15,779 nucleotides of DNA from Proteiniphilum sp. GTDB taxonomy: Bacteria > Bacteroidota > Bacteroidia > Bacteroidales > Dysgonomonadaceae. The position numbers and the translations under genes were made by a program. The stretch's first letter is position 1; the number at the start of each line of letters is the position of its first letter. Below, one piece after another: positions 14,209 through 15,779 of the stretch. The notes beneath the pieces were generated by a model. The model was not told the DNA's origin and searched no databases. It was given only the letters and a program-made list of their open reading frames with translations. The DNA is taken from positions 1 through 15,779 of the forward strand of contig JAIRSV010000117.1 of the NCBI GenBank assembly GCA_031255275.1, in the 5' to 3' direction.

Positions 14209-15779
14209 ATGAAAATCGATAAATTAAAACAGTACGTTCCTGGCAAAATTTACCAGAGAGGAAAAGAGTATTATGAAAATGATTTAATTGAAAATGTGGA
14301 ACATGAATTTCCAGATAAGTGGTCGTGTGAAGTGGAAGGAAGCGATATTTACTTAGTAAGCGTGGATATTAATGGTGATGAAGTACTTTCGTGGGAATGT
14401 GATTGTCCCTATGATCAGGGATATATATGTAAGCATGTGGTTGCGTTCTTGATTTATATTCAAGAGCATAAAGAAGAATACCCGGTTGAGGAGATTTTTG
14501 AAAATAACACTCCTCTCAATAATCACTCATTAGAACTGCTGAATAACATGGGCGCGAAAGAGATGCACAAATTCATTAAAGAATACTCAAAGAAAAATCC
14601 TGAATTTATGAAATATGTGGAAGAGTATTTTCTGGAAGAAACGGGCGATTACGAAAAAGAGATCAGCGATTGCTTCAGAATACGCAAGCGGGATTTGAGT
14701 TATAACCGATACGGATATTCAGGCGAGGAAGGTGTTATAGCCGGAAGAATAAGTAATCTTATAGACAAAAACCGTTTACAGGTAAAAAATGGTCGTTATA
14801 AAATAGCCGTAAAAACAGTACTGTCTGTTATGGAAGAAATCGGCGACTGCTACGAAGAATACCAAGATTATGATGGAGAACTTGCCTCAGCTTGTTCCGA
14901 GGCGGCGGATTTTCTTGCCGAAATCATAGAAGGACATGATTTATCACCCGATTTACTGTCTTATATAACCGACGAGTTGGGGAGATTATTAAAAAATAAT
15001 TCGTATGACAATTATTCTTTAGCAGATATTGACAGTTTATTGATGATTGTTTCGGTTAAATCGGCAGATAACGAAACCGCATTAAAACTATTAGATGAAG
15101 CCTTGAATGTTAATCCCGATTCGTTTAGAACCCATTCTTTGGTAAAATCAAAATTGGAAATATTGAATAATTTGAACAGGAAAAAGAATGTCGAAGAGGT
15201 AATTACGCAATATCTGTATCTTCCTGAAATTCGAAAAATCCGGTTAGAGGAATTACTTCAACAAAAACGATATGATCAAGCAATTCAATTAATTGATGAA
15301 GGTATAAAACTTGCAGAAGAAAAAGGAAATTCCGGCACAGTCATCGATTGGAAAGATGAAAAATTACAGATATACATAAAGACCAACAATATACAGAATA
15401 TAATCCATGCAGCGGAAGACCTTTTTGAAAACGGACGGGAATCTATGAAGTATTTTCACATTCTCAAGCAAACCATTCCTTTTCAAAATTGGGACGATTA
15501 CCTGCAAAAAATATTATCAAGGGTAATGGACAGTCGTTATTTTGGGGTACTTGATAAAATATATATCGAGGAAAAACAATGGGAAAAATTGATGGATTGG
15601 ACAGAAGAACATTGCTCTATAGATCACTATGATTCTATGAAAAATTACAAATACTATTTAGAACCGCATTACGCAGAGCGGATATTGGAATTTTACCGTT
15701 CTAAAATTGTGATTTATGCCGAACGTAATATGGGAAGAAGCCATTATAAAACAATCGCTTCCGTTTTAAAGGAAATGCA
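14209..15779 (+). CDS. SWIM zinc-finger protein, 3' end beyond the window
   Basis: An open frame starts at ATG 14209 and runs to the window edge without a stop (523 codons seen). The N-terminal region has a SWIM motif CxCx7CxH: C64, C66, C74, H76 in CDCPYDQGYICKH, a zinc-binding module used for DNA or protein contacts. It is preceded by IDKLKQYVPGKIYQRGKEYYENDLI, which is the usual context of SWIM domains. The rest is rich in charged and leucine residues and looks all-helical. Segments such as ALKLLDEALNVNPDSFRTH and RYDQAIQLIDEGIKLAEEKG resemble TPR-like helical hairpins, suggesting a protein-interaction scaffold. No catalytic domain is visible in the part present. It begins 27 bp after the winged-HTH stop with no terminator between, so it is probably co-transcribed with the ATP-binding regulator. 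Composition is AT-rich. Function is unknown. Confidence 0.8.
   Translation, partial: MKIDKLKQYVPGKIYQRGKEYYENDLIENVEHEFPDKWSCEVEGSDIYLVSVDINGDEVLSWECDCPYDQGYICKHVVAFLIYIQEHKEEYPVEEIFENNTPLNNHSLELLNNMGAKEMHKFIKEYSKKNPEFMKYVEEYFLEETGDYEKEISDCFRIRKRDLSYNRYGYSGEEGVIAGRISNLIDKNRLQVKNGRYKIAVKTVLSVMEEIGDCYEEYQDYDGELASACSEAADFLAEIIEGHDLSPDLLSYITDELGRLLKNNSYDNYSLADIDSLLMIVSVKSADNETALKLLDEALNVNPDSFRTHSLVKSKLEILNNLNRKKNVEEVITQYLYLPEIRKIRLEELLQQKRYDQAIQLIDEGIKLAEEKGNSGTVIDWKDEKLQIYIKTNNIQNIIHAAEDLFENGRESMKYFHILKQTIPFQNWDDYLQKILSRVMDSRYFGVLDKIYIEEKQWEKLMDWTEEHCSIDHYDSMKNYKYYLEPHYAERILEFYRSKIVIYAERNMGRSHYKTIASVLKEM

Overview
The window looks like a chromosomal segment of a member of the Bacteroidales (Bacteroidota). 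The evidence is a SusC/SusD pair with a DUF3823 lipoprotein, promoters of the Bacteroidetes type (-7 element TAnnTTTG), almost no Shine-Dalgarno sequences, and a DnaE with a charged insertion in its PHP domain. I cannot name the genus from the sequence alone. All convincing genes are on the + strand.

Layout. (1) 1-371: an intergenic stretch with two near-identical 50-bp GC-rich, hairpin-forming repeats exactly 100 bp apart, then the dnaE promoter region. (2) 372-4451: a housekeeping pair, dnaE (replicative DNA polymerase III alpha) and trxA (thioredoxin), closed by a strong terminator. (3) 4452-4862: a long intergenic region with inverted and direct repeats that may hold the control sites of the next operon. 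(4) 4863-10553: a three-gene glycan-uptake operon, susC-like, susD-like and a DUF3823 surface lipoprotein, ending in a structured 3' region and a strong terminator. (5) 10830-12227: a secreted GH29-type alpha-L-fucosidase with its own promoter and a C-terminal discoidin-like domain. Together, 4 and 5 form a compact polysaccharide utilisation locus that probably handles a fucosylated glycan; no dedicated regulator is visible. (6) 12310-12391: tRNA-Leu(UAG) with promoter and terminator. (7) 12577-15779: an AT-richer accessory segment downstream of the tRNA. It carries an AlbA_2/GHKL-type ATP-binding regulator and, 27 bp further on, a SWIM zinc-finger protein that runs off the window.

The most notable signal is in segment 7. 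The ATP-binding gene contains a tandem array of 10- to 12-bp units (13851-13991) exactly where the reading frame breaks. The upstream domains (AlbA_2 and ATPase) lie in one frame and the expected C-terminal winged helix-turn-helix in the +1 frame. Loss of one 10-bp unit or gain of one 11-bp unit would fuse them. Because the unit is 10 bp, it encodes the same cyclic decapeptide in all three frames, so the linker is insensitive to slippage while the C-terminal domain is switched. This is a good candidate for an undescribed phase-variable regulator, perhaps working with the SWIM protein. Sequencing error and ordinary pseudogenisation remain alternatives.
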